DNA of 64,000 bases, from NCBI GenBank assembly GCA_009746045.1, contig RPFO01000076.1, forward strand, positions 2,984,420-3,048,419, written 5' to 3'. This document shows positions 30,801 to 36,038 of the stretch, piece after piece; position 1 is the first letter of the stretch; every line of letters begins with the position of its first letter. Under the pieces are notes generated by a model. That model searched no databases, was not told the origin of the DNA, and saw only the letters and a list, made by a program, of their open reading frames with translations. The stretch comes from Mesostigma viride (Eukaryota > Streptophyta > Mesostigmatophyceae > Mesostigmatales > Mesostigmataceae). A program made the position numbers and the translations under genes.

Positions 30801-31923
30801 CCCATTCTATTGCCCCCAGGACTACTATATGACCGGCTGTAGTACTCCCCATACTATTGCCCCCAGGACTAACTATATGACCGGCTGTAGTACTCCCCAT
30901 ACTATTGCCCCCAGGACTACTATATGACCGGCTGTAGTACTCCCCATGCTATTGCCCCCAGGACTACAATATGACCGGCTGTAGCACTCCCCATACTAAT
31001 GCCCCCAGGACTACTATGTGACCGGCTGTAGTACTCCCCAGACTATTGCCCCCAGGACTATGACCGGCTGTAGTACTCCCCATACTAGTGCCCCCAGGAT
31101 TGCCCCCGGTATCACCCCACCATACCTACGTCCTCATCTCATAGGCATGTCCTCAAGTACTGGCCCCGGTATAAACCCCACCATCGCCAAGTGTTGCAAC
31201 ATAAGCCTGTCGGATGTGACCAGACGGCTGCATACGCACTTTCTCCAGGGGGTGTGCCTAACCCTACGGCGGGGCCCTTGTATTTATATAACTACCGCAA
31301 CTAGTACTTCAATGGCCCCCTCGTTAACGGCCTGCCCACATGAGTCACCTGGTTGTCCTTAGGGCGCTACTCCCGTAATGACAAGAATTGGCGTAAATGC
31401 CCCGGCGGTTGAGCCAACCAGGTTGTCGTGCCCAAAGATCGGTACTAGTACCAGTATTGGTAGCTAGTATAGGTATCTTTTGGGCGGGGGGCCATCACGT
31501 TTCTTTATCCAACGTCTTTGGTCTTTGGAATTGCTACTCCAAACGGCTTTCTCCGCACCTAGTTTCGTTGACGTTCGCCAACACAAGCGGATGCTGCCAT
31601 GCTGCCATGCTTGGGCGGCATGCATGCAGGTGCCGGATATCCCTGAGGGTGACCTGGACGCCGTGCTCCTCGACGCAGGGGGCGACACGGACACGGAGCC
31701 GCAGGTGTTGGTCTTCGACAAGCCAGGGGGGATGCGGCGGTATCTGGAGCAAAAGGTAGCCGCCAAGCGCGCATCAGGGGGTGCATCATCCGGGGGAGCT
31801 GCCACAGCGGATGCAGCAGGCAATGATGCCGCCGCGCAGCACAATGCGGATGGCCTGGCATCAACCGGGCGCGAGGTGGAAGGCGAGGCGGAAGAGACGG
31901 TTGCCTCTGCGGCCTCCCTGTAG
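1974..31923 (+). CDS. clpX: ClpX, mitochondrial-type AAA+ protease unfoldase subunit, 10 exons
   Basis: ATP-dependent unfoldase that feeds substrates to the ClpP peptidase. Coding exons are 1974-2744, 3816-4581, 5878-5957, 8111-8161, 12522-12674, 16183-16310, 28149-28248, 29543-29710, 30507-30629 and 31630-31923. Every junction is GT-AG and the phases agree, giving 877 codons plus TAG. Motifs in order: Arg/Ser-rich N-terminus like a mitochondrial transit peptide; Cys cluster (CPHC...CSCC) resembling the plant ClpX zinc motif; GQERAKK; Walker A GPTGSGKT across junction 2/3; pore loop GYVG; Walker [12 protein letters not shown] arginine finger; IGF loop; GLIPEFVGR; sensor 2 TGARGLRS. The protein is longer than bacterial ClpX (about 420 aa) because of a low-complexity insert after the first helix and an Ala-rich tail. 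Chosen start: the first Met giving the transit-like leader; an in-frame Met at 2179 is the alternative. The exon model is inferred without RNA data. Confidence 0.93.
3352..3545. repeat. ~30-bp intronic minisatellite (CTCCATTTCCAATCA)
   Basis: About six or seven units of 'CCTCCATTTCCAATCATTTT' type lie in tandem in clpX intron 1, with increasing divergence to the right. The pyrimidine-rich strand is the coding strand. Reading frames through it are an effect of the repeat. Confidence 0.85.
3640..3790. repeat. Two tandem ~86-bp copies upstream of exon 2
   Basis: The sequence from 'CTTGCACGGCGACTCACGTC' to 'GCGCCCGACCGGTCCATT' is followed by a near copy starting 'CTTGCATGGCGCCTCATGTC'. The pair lies within 30 bases of the exon 2 acceptor. 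Confidence 0.75.
3816..4581 (+). CDS. clpX: clpX exon 2 (first helix, long low-complexity insert, Walker A start)
   Basis: Begins with [16 protein letters not shown] (bacterial counterpart VAVYNHYKRL) after acceptor CTCCAG. It then runs in one frame through about 200 residues of Ala/Gln- and Gly-rich sequence, including a (GQ)n run near 4077-4130, to [17 protein letters not shown]. It ends in phase 1 in the middle of the Walker A motif. Eukaryotic ClpX proteins often carry an insert here, but this one is unusually long. The donor GGTACT is duplicated several times downstream. Confidence 0.85.
4569..5095. repeat. Tandem ghost copies of the exon 2 3' edge and donor site
   Basis: The true exon 2 end 'GGGGCCGACCGGGTCAGGTA' is followed by a 109-bp exact-type copy (junction near 4691). 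Three or four copies with ~95-bp spacing follow (junctions near 4805, 4901, 4998 and 5091), of the form 'GGGGCCGACGGGGTCAGGTA'. All but the last keep a GGTA donor-like site. The spacer 'GTGTGTGAGGGTCCAATG' is also repeated. Confidence 0.85.
5878..5957 (+). CDS. clpX: clpX exon 3 (rest of Walker A)
   Basis: Eighty nucleotides. The first two bases complete the Gly of GPTGSGKT, followed by [20 protein letters not shown] and TLTQ, the strongly conserved ClpX block after Walker A. Acceptor CTGGCAG and donor CAG/GTGGGT. Ends in phase 0. Confidence 0.92.
6226..7600. repeat. 10-bp satellite, consensus (C/G)TTTGCATYG
   Basis: About 1.37 kb of nearly uninterrupted 10-bp units such as CTTTGCATCG, GTTTGCATTG and GTTTGCGTTG, in clpX intron 3. 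Because 10 is not divisible by 3 and units lack stops, several long frames ([10 protein letters not shown] type on -, [10 protein letters not shown] type on +) stay open. They are repeat artefacts, not genes. The TTT in every unit recurs about once per helical turn. Confidence 0.95.
7601..7923. other. Unique part of clpX intron 3
   Basis: Non-repetitive intron sequence between the satellite and the C-rich tract. No gene, splice-like ghost or mobile element was recognised. Confidence 0.5.
7924..8100. repeat. C-rich polypyrimidine tract before exon 4
   Basis: A run of over 30 C followed by CCCCTCC/CCCCGCC repeats leads directly to the exon 4 acceptor. It would serve as an extreme polypyrimidine tract. 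The C runs could form an i-motif, and the RNA is complementary to the G-rich tract downstream of exon 4. Confidence 0.9.
8111..8161 (+). CDS. clpX: clpX exon 4 (GYVG pore loop, 51 nt)
   Basis: Seventeen codons, [17 protein letters not shown], containing the aromatic pore-loop-1 motif GYVG that grips substrate. The acceptor CACGTCAG follows almost 190 bases of C-rich sequence and the donor is GTGGGT. The exon is phase 0 at both ends, so skipping it would delete the pore loop without a frameshift. Confidence 0.92.
8155..8275. repeat. Ghost copy of the exon 4 donor
   Basis: The exon 4 end 'CAGGTGGGTGCGCCGCGCAT' recurs at about 8251-8272 as 'CAGGTGGGCGCGCCGCACAT', with flanking 'TTTCCTAGTT' also repeated. 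This gives a second potential donor about 90 bp downstream. Confidence 0.75.
8433..8612. repeat. G-rich (GGGGAGG)n tract after exon 4
   Basis: About 180 bp of GGGGA/GGGGGA repeats on the coding strand, with many potential G-quadruplexes and homopurine H-DNA potential. Open frames across it encode only Gly/Glu/Arg repeats and are rejected as genes. Confidence 0.92.
9597..10978 (+). mobile_element. hAT-type DNA element inside PAT element 1
   Basis: Ends are CAGTGCTTATGCTAACGG and, inverted, CAGTGCTTTTGCTAAGG. It is flanked by ATGGTGCA (9589-9596) and ATGGTGCG (10979-10986), an 8-bp target duplication with one mismatch. The empty site is preserved in the sister element near 14,626. Both subterminal regions carry many GTCAACC/GGTTGAC motifs, as expected for transposase binding sites. 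The size is 1382 bp. Confidence 0.82.
10118..10609 (+). pseudogene. Internally deleted transposase remnant of the hAT element
   Basis: A 164-codon frame beginning [20 protein letters not shown], with one in-frame TAG at 10271. It continues into an acidic Glu/Ser-rich stretch and a Lys-rich tail. No catalytic DDE region or RW-type C-terminus is present, so this looks like the N-terminus of a transposase fused to its acidic C-terminal tail after deletion of the core. Its identity is inferred from location inside the element only. Confidence 0.45.
12522..12674 (+). CDS. clpX: clpX exon 5 (Walker B, arginine finger)
   Basis: Fifty-one codons from [12 protein letters not shown] through [10 protein letters not shown] (Walker B) and [20 protein letters not shown]. 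Acceptor CCTTCGCAG and donor GTGGGT; phase 0 at both ends. It sits between two oppositely oriented copies of the same PAT-type element. Confidence 0.93.
12803..13115. repeat. (CCCA)n array in clpX intron 5
   Basis: Poly-C and (CA)n grade into about 250 bp of CCCA tetranucleotides with a few interruptions. The complementary strand is (TGGG)n, capable of G-quadruplex formation. Frames translating as THPPTHPP or GGWVGGWV are artefacts. Confidence 0.95.
13209..15540 (-). mobile_element. Non-autonomous PAT/DIRS-like element 2, inverted copy
   Basis: In plus coordinates the order is B2 (13209-13335), A2 (about 13352-13967), B1 (13968-14094), internal, A1 (about 14927-15540). A and B are those of element 1 in opposite orientation. 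The internal segment is short (about 830 bp), lacks the hAT insertion and carries the intact empty site 'GCACCATCGCAAGGTGG'. No target-site duplication is seen, as expected for tyrosine-recombinase elements. No coding capacity beyond a short 80-aa frame (14771-15013, +) shared with element 1. Confidence 0.78.
15541..16182. repeat. End of intron 5 with ghost copies of the exon 6 acceptor
   Basis: The exon 6 start 'CAGGTGGTGAACGTGCCCGA' has weaker copies: 'GAGGTGGTGACTGTGCCC' near 15585, 'CTGGTGGTGAATGTGCCA' near 15757 and 'CAGGCGGTGAACATGCCCGA' near 16068. Two copies of 'CATAGAATGTTCCCC...TTAGCGGTGCTATG' (about 50 bp) lie between them. Confidence 0.7.
16183..16310 (+). CDS. clpX: clpX exon 6
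   Basis: Encodes [20 protein letters not shown] followed by [22 protein letters not shown], the block around ClpX sensor 1 and the pore-2 region. Ends in phase 2 before donor GTGGGCGG. Both edges of this exon have ghost copies in the neighbouring introns. Confidence 0.93.
16289..16430. repeat. Ghost copies of the exon 6 donor
   Basis: The true end 'GGGGAAGACTGTCATGGAGAG' with donor GTGGGCGG is followed by 'GGGAAGACCGTCATGGAGAG' (about 16345) and 'GGGAAGACCATCATGGAGAG' (about 16398), each again followed by GTGGG or GTAGG. More distant copies occur near 23,500, 23,635 and 23,740. The spacer contains (TATT)n-like sequence. Confidence 0.85.
16459..16841. repeat. MITE-like segment with GGACTGAG inverted ends
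   Basis: Starts 'CTCAGTCCTAAAAAACGGAC' and ends 'GTCCGTTTCATAGGACTGAG', an imperfect inverted repeat of 24 bp. The interior has no coding potential. A related compact palindrome is at 23412-23464. Confidence 0.5.
17277..17485 (-). repeat. PAT split direct repeat B2
   Basis: About 209 bp, 95% or more alike to 17715-17912 apart from a 12-17-bp local duplication ('ACATCAAATTATCACCACACA'). Confidence 0.85.
17510..17715 (-). repeat. PAT split direct repeat A2
   Basis: About 206 bp, nearly the same as 22401-22609. It abuts B1 directly, sharing the bases at the A2/B1 junction as expected for this element type. Confidence 0.85.
17715..17912 (-). repeat. PAT split direct repeat B1
   Basis: Partner of 17277-17485; lies immediately next to A2 and on the 3' side of the recombinase ORF. 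Confidence 0.85.
18108..18460 (-). pseudogene. Tyrosine recombinase C-terminal domain of PAT element (frameshifted)
   Basis: Continues the domain begun in the upstream ORF but in two other frames. One frame has [20 protein letters not shown] and FHSLRHGG; the next has [32 protein letters not shown]. Together these show the HxxR, the W and the nucleophilic Tyr of tyrosine recombinases. At least two frame changes separate the catalytic Arg (in 18400-20007) from the Tyr, so this copy cannot make a functional enzyme unless the shifts are sequencing errors. Confidence 0.75.
18400..20007 (-). CDS. PAT element RNase H and start of tyrosine recombinase, with 2A-like motif
   Basis: A 535-aa frame. 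RNase H residues are visible in order: [24 protein letters not shown] and [11 protein letters not shown]. These are followed by [10 protein letters not shown], a 2A-like ribosome-skipping motif. The recombinase then starts, with [17 protein letters not shown] containing the catalytic Arg. The N-terminal ~110 residues form the connection between RT and RNase H ([13 protein letters not shown]). The real start is upstream in the RT, which reads in another frame, so the first Met here is arbitrary. Confidence 0.8.
   Translation of the reverse strand: MFRLPTPLLGWCRSLTRWYGRQQSRLVCRRWVIHQRDGDVVPVPERVVAVIAATHRILDRGFTYYRELSSVLGKWVWMHLLCRPMLSVWSETYRLLAAMNASLPGRRWRLPAGARQELQAAIDLAPFLRAARARPLSDRVVASDASGSGGGVVYRDLPGADCARLATRREARGWRTTALTSGEDWDLERMEEGDYSLLDSGHWRTALSYRWRGQPNHINVKEAIAATQGVEWSCRTKACRGKRVVRLVDSSAVVGAFVRGRSSSYRLNQLVRRYCALSLAGDMQSHWVWVATDHNPADKASRRGAWIPDLTRCGDVHPNPGPEGARRPRDLALLEGTVNPVSTLPAYRRAAAVYVAWAPPGPVDPADAEAIFCEWISAVYHARGGRGRTLCQHAKACLHLYYPDIVRNWVLADRLLAGWQRLVPAVSPPPMPWRLCYFTALLLVSRRQVHLSALIIIAFQQYLRISEALGLRVRDVAHPGHPLLEPGPMVGALVLRNPKTAQGAAQHVLVRDPLSLWLLRRLTAGQPPDALLFRA
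19892..20802 (-). pseudogene. PAT element reverse transcriptase (frameshifted)
   Basis: Frame one (20802-20221) has [20 protein letters not shown] and [13 protein letters not shown], the RT fingers/palm motifs of DIRS-type elements, with catalytic Asp in SDLDSYY. Frame two (20506-19892) has VTIDDLHF, corresponding to the active-site x-x-DD box, and [11 protein letters not shown]. One frameshift near 20,300-20,400 separates them. It is directly followed by the RNase H frame. Confidence 0.78.
21171..22295 (-). CDS. PAT element Gag-like protein
   Basis: A 374-aa frame beginning [20 protein letters not shown], with a Gly/Ala-rich middle and a helical C-terminal half, located upstream of RT as Gag is in PAT elements. 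No zinc knuckle was seen. Between about 21,650 and 21,840 an alternative frame ([20 protein letters not shown]) looks more protein-like, so two compensating frameshifts may be present. Function is inferred from position. Confidence 0.55.
   Translation of the reverse strand: MTSTVTAPDRNVTAKLKQAAKEGCTPKEAATAVQKILGEGVWLERIQKLNQGRAKNVMDVLEKRGFVSDWDGEEALADVLAAQLGEAIAEPDPPVSAGAVGTGGVPPSAGGSGGAGHGGAGGGEEDGAPGAIDQDVADLDRNIGRLLGTETGYATPAGGLPSRPGNARTGGDTYWRPGIGHVEAAGPGKDSSGCKPSRSDDCWHEGSGAEPVLLSNMLEAVLQGMLDYAESVGGKSIRASLMLTMHGSSASGERRMLVLQMAGILDTMVTEFGYWATPRSEVILELAAAEYLAKLITACQLVDVGSTGWKGTPSAMLPFQEGGAMLASPAVRAAMSMGKLQHKLEQGPGKKGQGGPSNNNSEGGVPPSAASSSS
22401..22609 (-). repeat. PAT split direct repeat A1
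   Basis: Partner of 17510-17715 at the 5' end of the element, just upstream of the Gag-like ORF. Expected to hold the promoter. Confidence 0.85.
22610..23411. other. Intron 6 sequence, nothing recognised
   Basis: Unique-looking sequence between the PAT element and the GGACTGAG palindrome. No gene or repeat could be supported; it may belong to the mariner-like element. Confidence 0.4.
23412..23464. repeat. Compact 53-bp palindromic MITE-like unit
   Basis: 'CTCGGTCCGATTTTTAGGAC' ... 'TCCTTCAAAACGGACCGAG' form 23-24-bp arms around a 5-base AAAAA centre, with two or three mismatches. Confidence 0.6.
23485..23790. repeat. Distant ghost copies of the exon 6 donor
   Basis: 'AGGACCGTCATGAAGAGGTG', 'CTGGGGAAGACCCTGGGTGA' and 'CTGGGGAAAACCATCCTAGG' (about 23504, 23629, 23737) resemble the exon 6 end, each followed by a GTG-type donor. 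The intervening text resembles the spacer of 16320-16400 ('TTATTATCATGAA'). Confidence 0.6.
24222..25671. mobile_element. hAT-like non-autonomous element with internal inverted repeat
   Basis: Ends CAGCGTTTCGATTAAGG and, inverted, CAGCGTTTCGATTAGTGG. Flanks are GTTGCACA (left) and CTTGCACA (right), an imperfect 8-bp (7 matching) target duplication. Subterminal regions are rich in GTGGC/GCCAC motifs. Inside, about 24,630-24,830 and 25,025-25,206 are inverted copies of each other, with a (CCAT)n stretch between. No transposase ORF. Confidence 0.65.
25672..27079. other. Intron 6 sequence, nothing recognised
   Basis: A/T-richer sequence without recognisable coding motifs or repeats. Short frames on both strands show no family similarity I can name. 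Confidence 0.45.
27080..27196. repeat. ~24-bp tandem repeat (GAGAATYGTATAGAGTAATC)
   Basis: Four to five tandem units of 'ATCGATGAGAATTGTATAGA' type within intron 6. Confidence 0.85.
27694..28075. repeat. 28-bp minisatellite (CATGCCACCACACGCCATTC)
   Basis: About 13 units of CATGCCACCACACGCCATTC plus TCAATAGK, ending about 75 bp before the exon 7 acceptor. Units vary at only a few positions and there are no unique spacers, so this is not a CRISPR array. Confidence 0.93.
28149..28248 (+). CDS. clpX: clpX exon 7 (IGF loop)
   Basis: One base completes an Arg codon, then [18 protein letters not shown] and about 15 further residues. IGF is the loop by which ClpX docks on ClpP, so this predicts a ClpP-interacting, not stand-alone, unfoldase. 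The preceding intron is about 11.8 kb. Confidence 0.9.
28700..29542. repeat. Ghost copies of the exon 8 acceptor edge, incl. 124-bp tandem array
   Basis: Three near-perfect 124-bp units (29171, 29295, 29419) each begin right after GTGGGCAG with 'GTGGACGCGGGCGACCTGAT', the first bases of exon 8. They then reach an in-frame stop ([12 protein letters not shown] then TGA). More diverged starts lie near 28709, 28938 and 29047. The real exon follows at 29543. The spacer includes 'CTCACGTCATACATCATCCT' and a 28.78-28.88 kb stretch of CCCTACTCATGTGCCTCTTT repeats. Confidence 0.92.
29543..29710 (+). CDS. clpX: clpX exon 8
   Basis: Fifty-six codons: [19 protein letters not shown], then the conserved [12 protein letters not shown] block to TRLFSHNK. 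Acceptor GTGGGCAG and donor GTGAGA. Directly upstream are tandem copies of the first ~40 nt of this exon with the same acceptor. Confidence 0.93.
29711..30506. other. clpX intron 8, nothing notable
   Basis: Contains A/T-rich (AATAATAA/CACCTTCA) imperfect repeats at about 30,150-30,350 and a pyrimidine tract before exon 9. No further exon is required because exons 8 and 9 align to ClpX without a gap. Confidence 0.6.
30507..30629 (+). CDS. clpX: clpX exon 9 (sensor 2)
   Basis: Forty-one codons starting [20 protein letters not shown] and containing [13 protein letters not shown] with the sensor-2 Arg, ending LLEAMYR. Joining it directly to exon 8 aligns with E. coli ClpX without a gap, so no exon is missing between them. 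Confidence 0.92.
30776..31100. repeat. ~47-bp minisatellite in intron 9
   Basis: About seven units 'GACTACTATATGACCGGCTG' plus 'TAGTACTCCCCATACTATTG' plus CCCCCAG. Every unit ends in a CCCCCAG/G acceptor-like sequence. Confidence 0.9.
31630..31923 (+). CDS. clpX: clpX exon 10 (C-terminal tail)
   Basis: Starts [17 protein letters not shown] after acceptor GCATGCAG, continues to [18 protein letters not shown], and ends in an Ala/Glu-rich tail with TAG at 31921-31923. The start matches the 'P...V' segment after the ClpX small domain; the tail is lineage-specific low complexity. Confidence 0.85.
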   Translation: MPDIPEGDLDAVLLDAGGDTDTEPQVLVFDKPGGMRRYLEQKVAAKRASGGASSGGAATADAAGNDAAAQHNADGLASTGREVEGEAEETVASAASL

Positions 31924-32698
31924 TGCCGGCCGGGATCGCAGTCTTCTACAATGCTAGCACGCGGTGGTGCAAGGGGCTGCACTCTCAGAAGGAGCGCAGA
32001 AGGAGCTATTCTCGGCGGTGGTTAAGCTGCCAAGAAGTGGGCTGTGAGTGACCCTTGCACACTGCAAAATGGGGTCCCGCGAGCCTCCCGTACCAACCAA
32101 CTAACCAACCAACCAACCAACCAACCAACCAACCAACCAACCAACCAACCAACCAACCAACCAACCAACCAACCAACCAACCAACCAACCAACCAACCAA
32201 CCAACCAACCAACCAAACCAACCAACCAACCAACCAACCAACCAACCAACCAACCAACCAACCAACCAACCAACACCTATCTATACTTACCAATCTAGGC
32301 AAACATTATATGGTTGCAGTTTTATCTTGCAACCGATTCTTATCACTACAACATACATGGAGGCTCCCTGGACCCTGGCCTCAAACCTGGATGTCATCCT
32401 CTGCCGGTAGCCTGGCACATTGTACATAAGTGGCATGCATTTTACGGTAAAATCTTGTATTTTTTCTTCAAGATCTAAGATGGCAATTTGCACTTCAGAT
32501 TCATTGGAGCTATTGGTATCGACCTACCTAGGACACCTGTGCCCCTGGGATCCTATGTATGATGGTGATTCCTCGTACACATGGCAATCGCAGCAGCGGT
32601 GCTTACGACTGGAAACTCCCGACCCTAGCGGAACCAAGTTTGTTTCTTCGCGGAACCATCTTGATCTCGCTGTGAACGTTAGCCACCCATAAGGCTAC
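31924..32698. repeat. clpX 3' flank with (AACC)n array
   Basis: A (CCAA)n microsatellite of about 175 bp occupies 32,097-32,272, with one extra A at about 32,216. The rest holds the presumed clpX 3' UTR and the 5' part of the LINE. Frames of NQPTNQPT or GWLVGWLV type are artefacts. Confidence 0.9.
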
Positions 32699-33590
32699 AT
32701 GTTTCCACCTCCATTCATGATTTCCATCATCCCGGACGGCATCACCGCCATCACCCACATTGCAGCAGGACTGCAGCAGCAGCAGCAGCTCCTCCACCAG
32801 CTCCAGCAACAACTTGCCGCCTCCATAACCCCTGCCAAGACCACCTATGCCGCCACGCTTCAGAACCCTACGGAGCTCATCAACGAAATCAAAACAGCCG
32901 TCAAGGCCAGCACACGGGATGCTATGCACGAACCCATTCGCTCATGCAGTATTGTGGTACGTGGCGTCCCCTCGAACGTCAACGATGCACGCCTGGGCAC
33001 CTACCTCCGGGGCGACCCCTTCCTGGGGAAGCTCGGCGTGGCCCAAAGCGTCGTCATTAAAACGGCACGCCGGCTCGGCAGCCCCACCGCCCCCGTCTTG
33101 GTGGAATTCCACCACCAGGAGGACAAACTGCAGGTGCAGAAGGCCCGCGGGAACCTCCACGATACCCAACTGAGCATGGACGATTACTATACCCCGGAGC
33201 AGCTTGAGGCCCGGGCTTTCCGCCCTGAACCGGCCGGAGGTCCACCAGGCTCGGGCAGCCAAGCAGGCCAACCCGCAACAACGGTGCAGCATCTATGCCC
33301 GCCTCTTTAATGGCGTATTCATCGTCCGCATTAACGGCCAGGGCCTTCCTCCAATGACGGCGACCCCCATGGATACCGCCGTGCCAGCGCCCCAGCCCCC
33401 TGCTCGGCCCCCGCCGTCACCACCATCGCCACCGGCATCGACGGTCACCCGCTCCCCAGCACGTGTGGGGATCCGCCGGGGCAACTTCAGCTCAGGTATG
33501 GCTGCCCGGCTTGGCCGTCTCCCTAATAAAGTCGTTCGCTTTGCACCCGAGCCGGAGCCCGCGCTGCGAACCCTTCTCACCTATCAATGA
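32699..33590 (+). pseudogene. Non-LTR retrotransposon ORF1-like protein (one frameshift)
   Basis: Frame one (32699-33310) has a Gln-rich coiled-coil-like N-terminus. An RRM-like stretch follows (CSIVVRGVPSNVNDARLGTY ... VLVEFHHQEDKLQVQKARG) and then LSMDDYYTPEQLEARAF, the layout of L1-type ORF1 proteins. The continuation RAAKQANPQQRCSIYARLFN, GVFIVRINGQGLP lies in another frame (33204-33590), followed by a Pro-rich tail. ORF1 proteins coat the element's RNA. It precedes the endonuclease ORF in the same orientation. Confidence 0.6.
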
Positions 33591-34149
33591 CGACGCTCAC
33601 GGCGGCCCCGCGGCTCTAGCAGTGGGATCTGCCTAACTCCCCTTCCCGCCCCTTTGCCTTCGCGGCCCTCGGGCTGTCGGAGAGAAAGCAACGGGTCGGC
33701 AGTGAGCCAGGTTCGCCCCGCCTCGCGCGGCCGCCTCCGAAACCAGGCTCCTCAGACTGCACGCATTTCTTATGCGTGCAGACGCAGATTCATTCTACCT
33801 GGCCACCCGAGCCAACCGTCGGCGTCGCCTCGACGGGGTGGCAGGAAGAATCGAAACGTTGATTGAAAGCATAAGTCCTCAACCCGACCCCCCTACCCCC
33901 CCACCTCCACCCCCACCCCCATCACCACCCTGCTCCATCTCCACACCCACCCCCGCCTGCACCCCGCTTTTCGGTCAACGCACGCCATTGGTCATCGCCA
34001 CAATCAACGCCCGCACGCTCCAGCCCGACGCTGACCGCTGTCACTGCCTACGCAGCGACGACTGTCGGTGCCTTCGAGTCTCCAATCTTATTGGTTTCTG
34101 CATCGACAATAACATCGCCATCCTGGGAATCCAAGAACACAGGCGCACA

Positions 34150-36038
34150 CCGTGTTGGTCCGTACGGCAGTACGGGGTACTCGGTAAAACCCTTGCGTAC
34201 TGTAAAAATACGGGTATTTTTGCGAGGGGTCAAAAATACGCGAAATAATACGCAACACGGCAAAACGGGTATTTTTGAAATTGTGGTAAAAAAGTACAGG
34301 GTATTATTGATGCTAAGGCTTAAAGTACGGGGTATTCTAAGGATGTGTGACCCTGCAGCCAACAAATGTTACTATGTACTATGCACTATGCTATTCATTA
34401 ATGAGCATAATGGCAGTGACTTGCCACCTGCCACACTTAGTTAGTAGAGCGGCATTGCAATACATCCTTCAAGTACATTTGTATATTGTGGACATGCAAA
34501 CTATTGACCATCTAACACCGGTCTCTTTTATTACAATGCATTATTGACAGCATAACACATGGTTGAATGGTATAATGCACCCAGAGCTCTGGCAGCCTTG
34601 ATGCACTGGATGTCATAGCACTATAGATCAGCAGCTTGGCTGCACAATGACAACAAGTGCATGCCATGAATCCCTGAAAAATAAAATCATTGGCAATGAA
34701 CCCAGAATTGACCATACAATAAGACTGCAAAGGACGTGCCTGAAAAAGTAAATAATAAGTGGCAAGTAGCCCATTAAACACACCGTCAACTGCATGCCAG
34801 GGCATGCCTGAGAATTAATTAATTAATTAATAGACACGTGACTGCGTCACGTGAGCATAAGTCCTCAGTGGGAGGGGAACATGGGATGGAATGGATGGTA
34901 TAAGCTATCTAGGTCCTAGTTACAGGGGTGTGGGCACCGCGGCCCGAATCGCTATGAATGCCTGAGAAAGTATATGGCAAACTGCCCATAAAACACTGTC
35001 AACTGCAGAGGATATGCTTGGAAAGGTTAACTGCGGGAAACGATATTGCCCTTCACTGCTGCGGCATGTCCATACTTTACCACTGCCGCGATCATGTTCT
35101 TGTACGATGAGCTGGCAGCCACGTGAAACGGAATGCCATTTTCATAAAAGAAAGAGGCCTGGGCAAGGCGGACTTCCTGGAGCTGCACATTGGTAGTAAA
35201 GCACTGTGGAATCGTCTTCTGCACAGCCTTGCCGGATCCAGAAGGTCCAGCACCCGAAGCAGCGGCAGGCAGCAGGGCCTTGGCAATGCGGGCACCGAGC
35301 ACTGCCTTTTGCTCCCTCCTTTCCAACCGGGCTGCCTCAGCCGCCTGAAGCCTCCCGGTCAGGCCTTCTACATTCCCAGACTGCTGGCAAAATGTGGCTC
35401 CCTTGTTGGGGATGTGGCCGAGATGGCCGACAGCGCGATCCTTGCTTAAGTTGCCAGGCTTGCCGAACTTGTAATCGCACAGCTTGCACGCCCACCTCTG
35501 GCCGACTAGTAACCACGTCTTCCCCAAGAACGGTCTTTTCCACCTCTGACCTCGTCAATCAGGTGGAGGTATTGATACTCCTCTCCCCTTCTGAGTTCTG
35601 ACGACTGGAACTCTAGAATCTAGGCATGGTTGCCTCTTAGGATTGCCTGGCGCACAATGCATGAACCGTCACACCACCCTCTATTTGCTTTATATACGTC
35701 ACTCTTCTGCGTCTTCTGGAAGTGCACCCGTCCCTAAACCTTATGATTCTGCTAGGCTGTCCCCTTACAGCTTTTCTCCCGCGCAGTAAAAAATCCTGTC
35801 AAAAAATGTAAATAGGCACACCGTCACGCGTGTACTACTTATGCACTCGCTGCAATTTCAGCACCACCGACAGGTTCCTGGGCCTCTCCCCACCGCGTGA
35901 CATCAGACTGTGTCCGCGACCTCCAAAATCGGCTAAGTCCAAAGTGAAAAACAGTGAAAATCGTACGGCGTTCGAAAGCGTCAGTACCGTGGAATACGGC
36001 GTATTTTCATACCCGAGGTGCCGTACGAACCAACACGG
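34150..36038 (-). mobile_element. hAT element inserted in the LINE endonuclease
   Basis: Ends are CCGTGTTGGTCCGTACGGCA and, inverted, CCGTGTTGGTTCGTACGGCA. They are flanked on both sides by a perfect 8-bp direct repeat, GGCGCACA (34142-34149 and 36039-36046), the hAT signature. The host frame Q-E-H-R-R-T resumes exactly after the second repeat. The 1889-bp interior has one transposase fragment on the - strand, and the subterminal parts are rich in TACGGGGTA and AAAATACG motifs. Confidence 0.92.
35027..35527 (-). pseudogene. hAT transposase N-terminal fragment (BED-type zinc finger)
   Basis: A 166-aa frame with WACKLCDYKFGKPGNLSKDR then HLGHIPNKGATFC, a BED-like C2H(C) finger at residues ~12-45. 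The hAT block AQASFFYENGIPFHVAASSS, YKNMIAAVVKYG follows at ~125-155. Family members are usually 600-800 aa. The DDE core and dimerisation domain are missing, so the element is non-autonomous. Confidence 0.82.
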
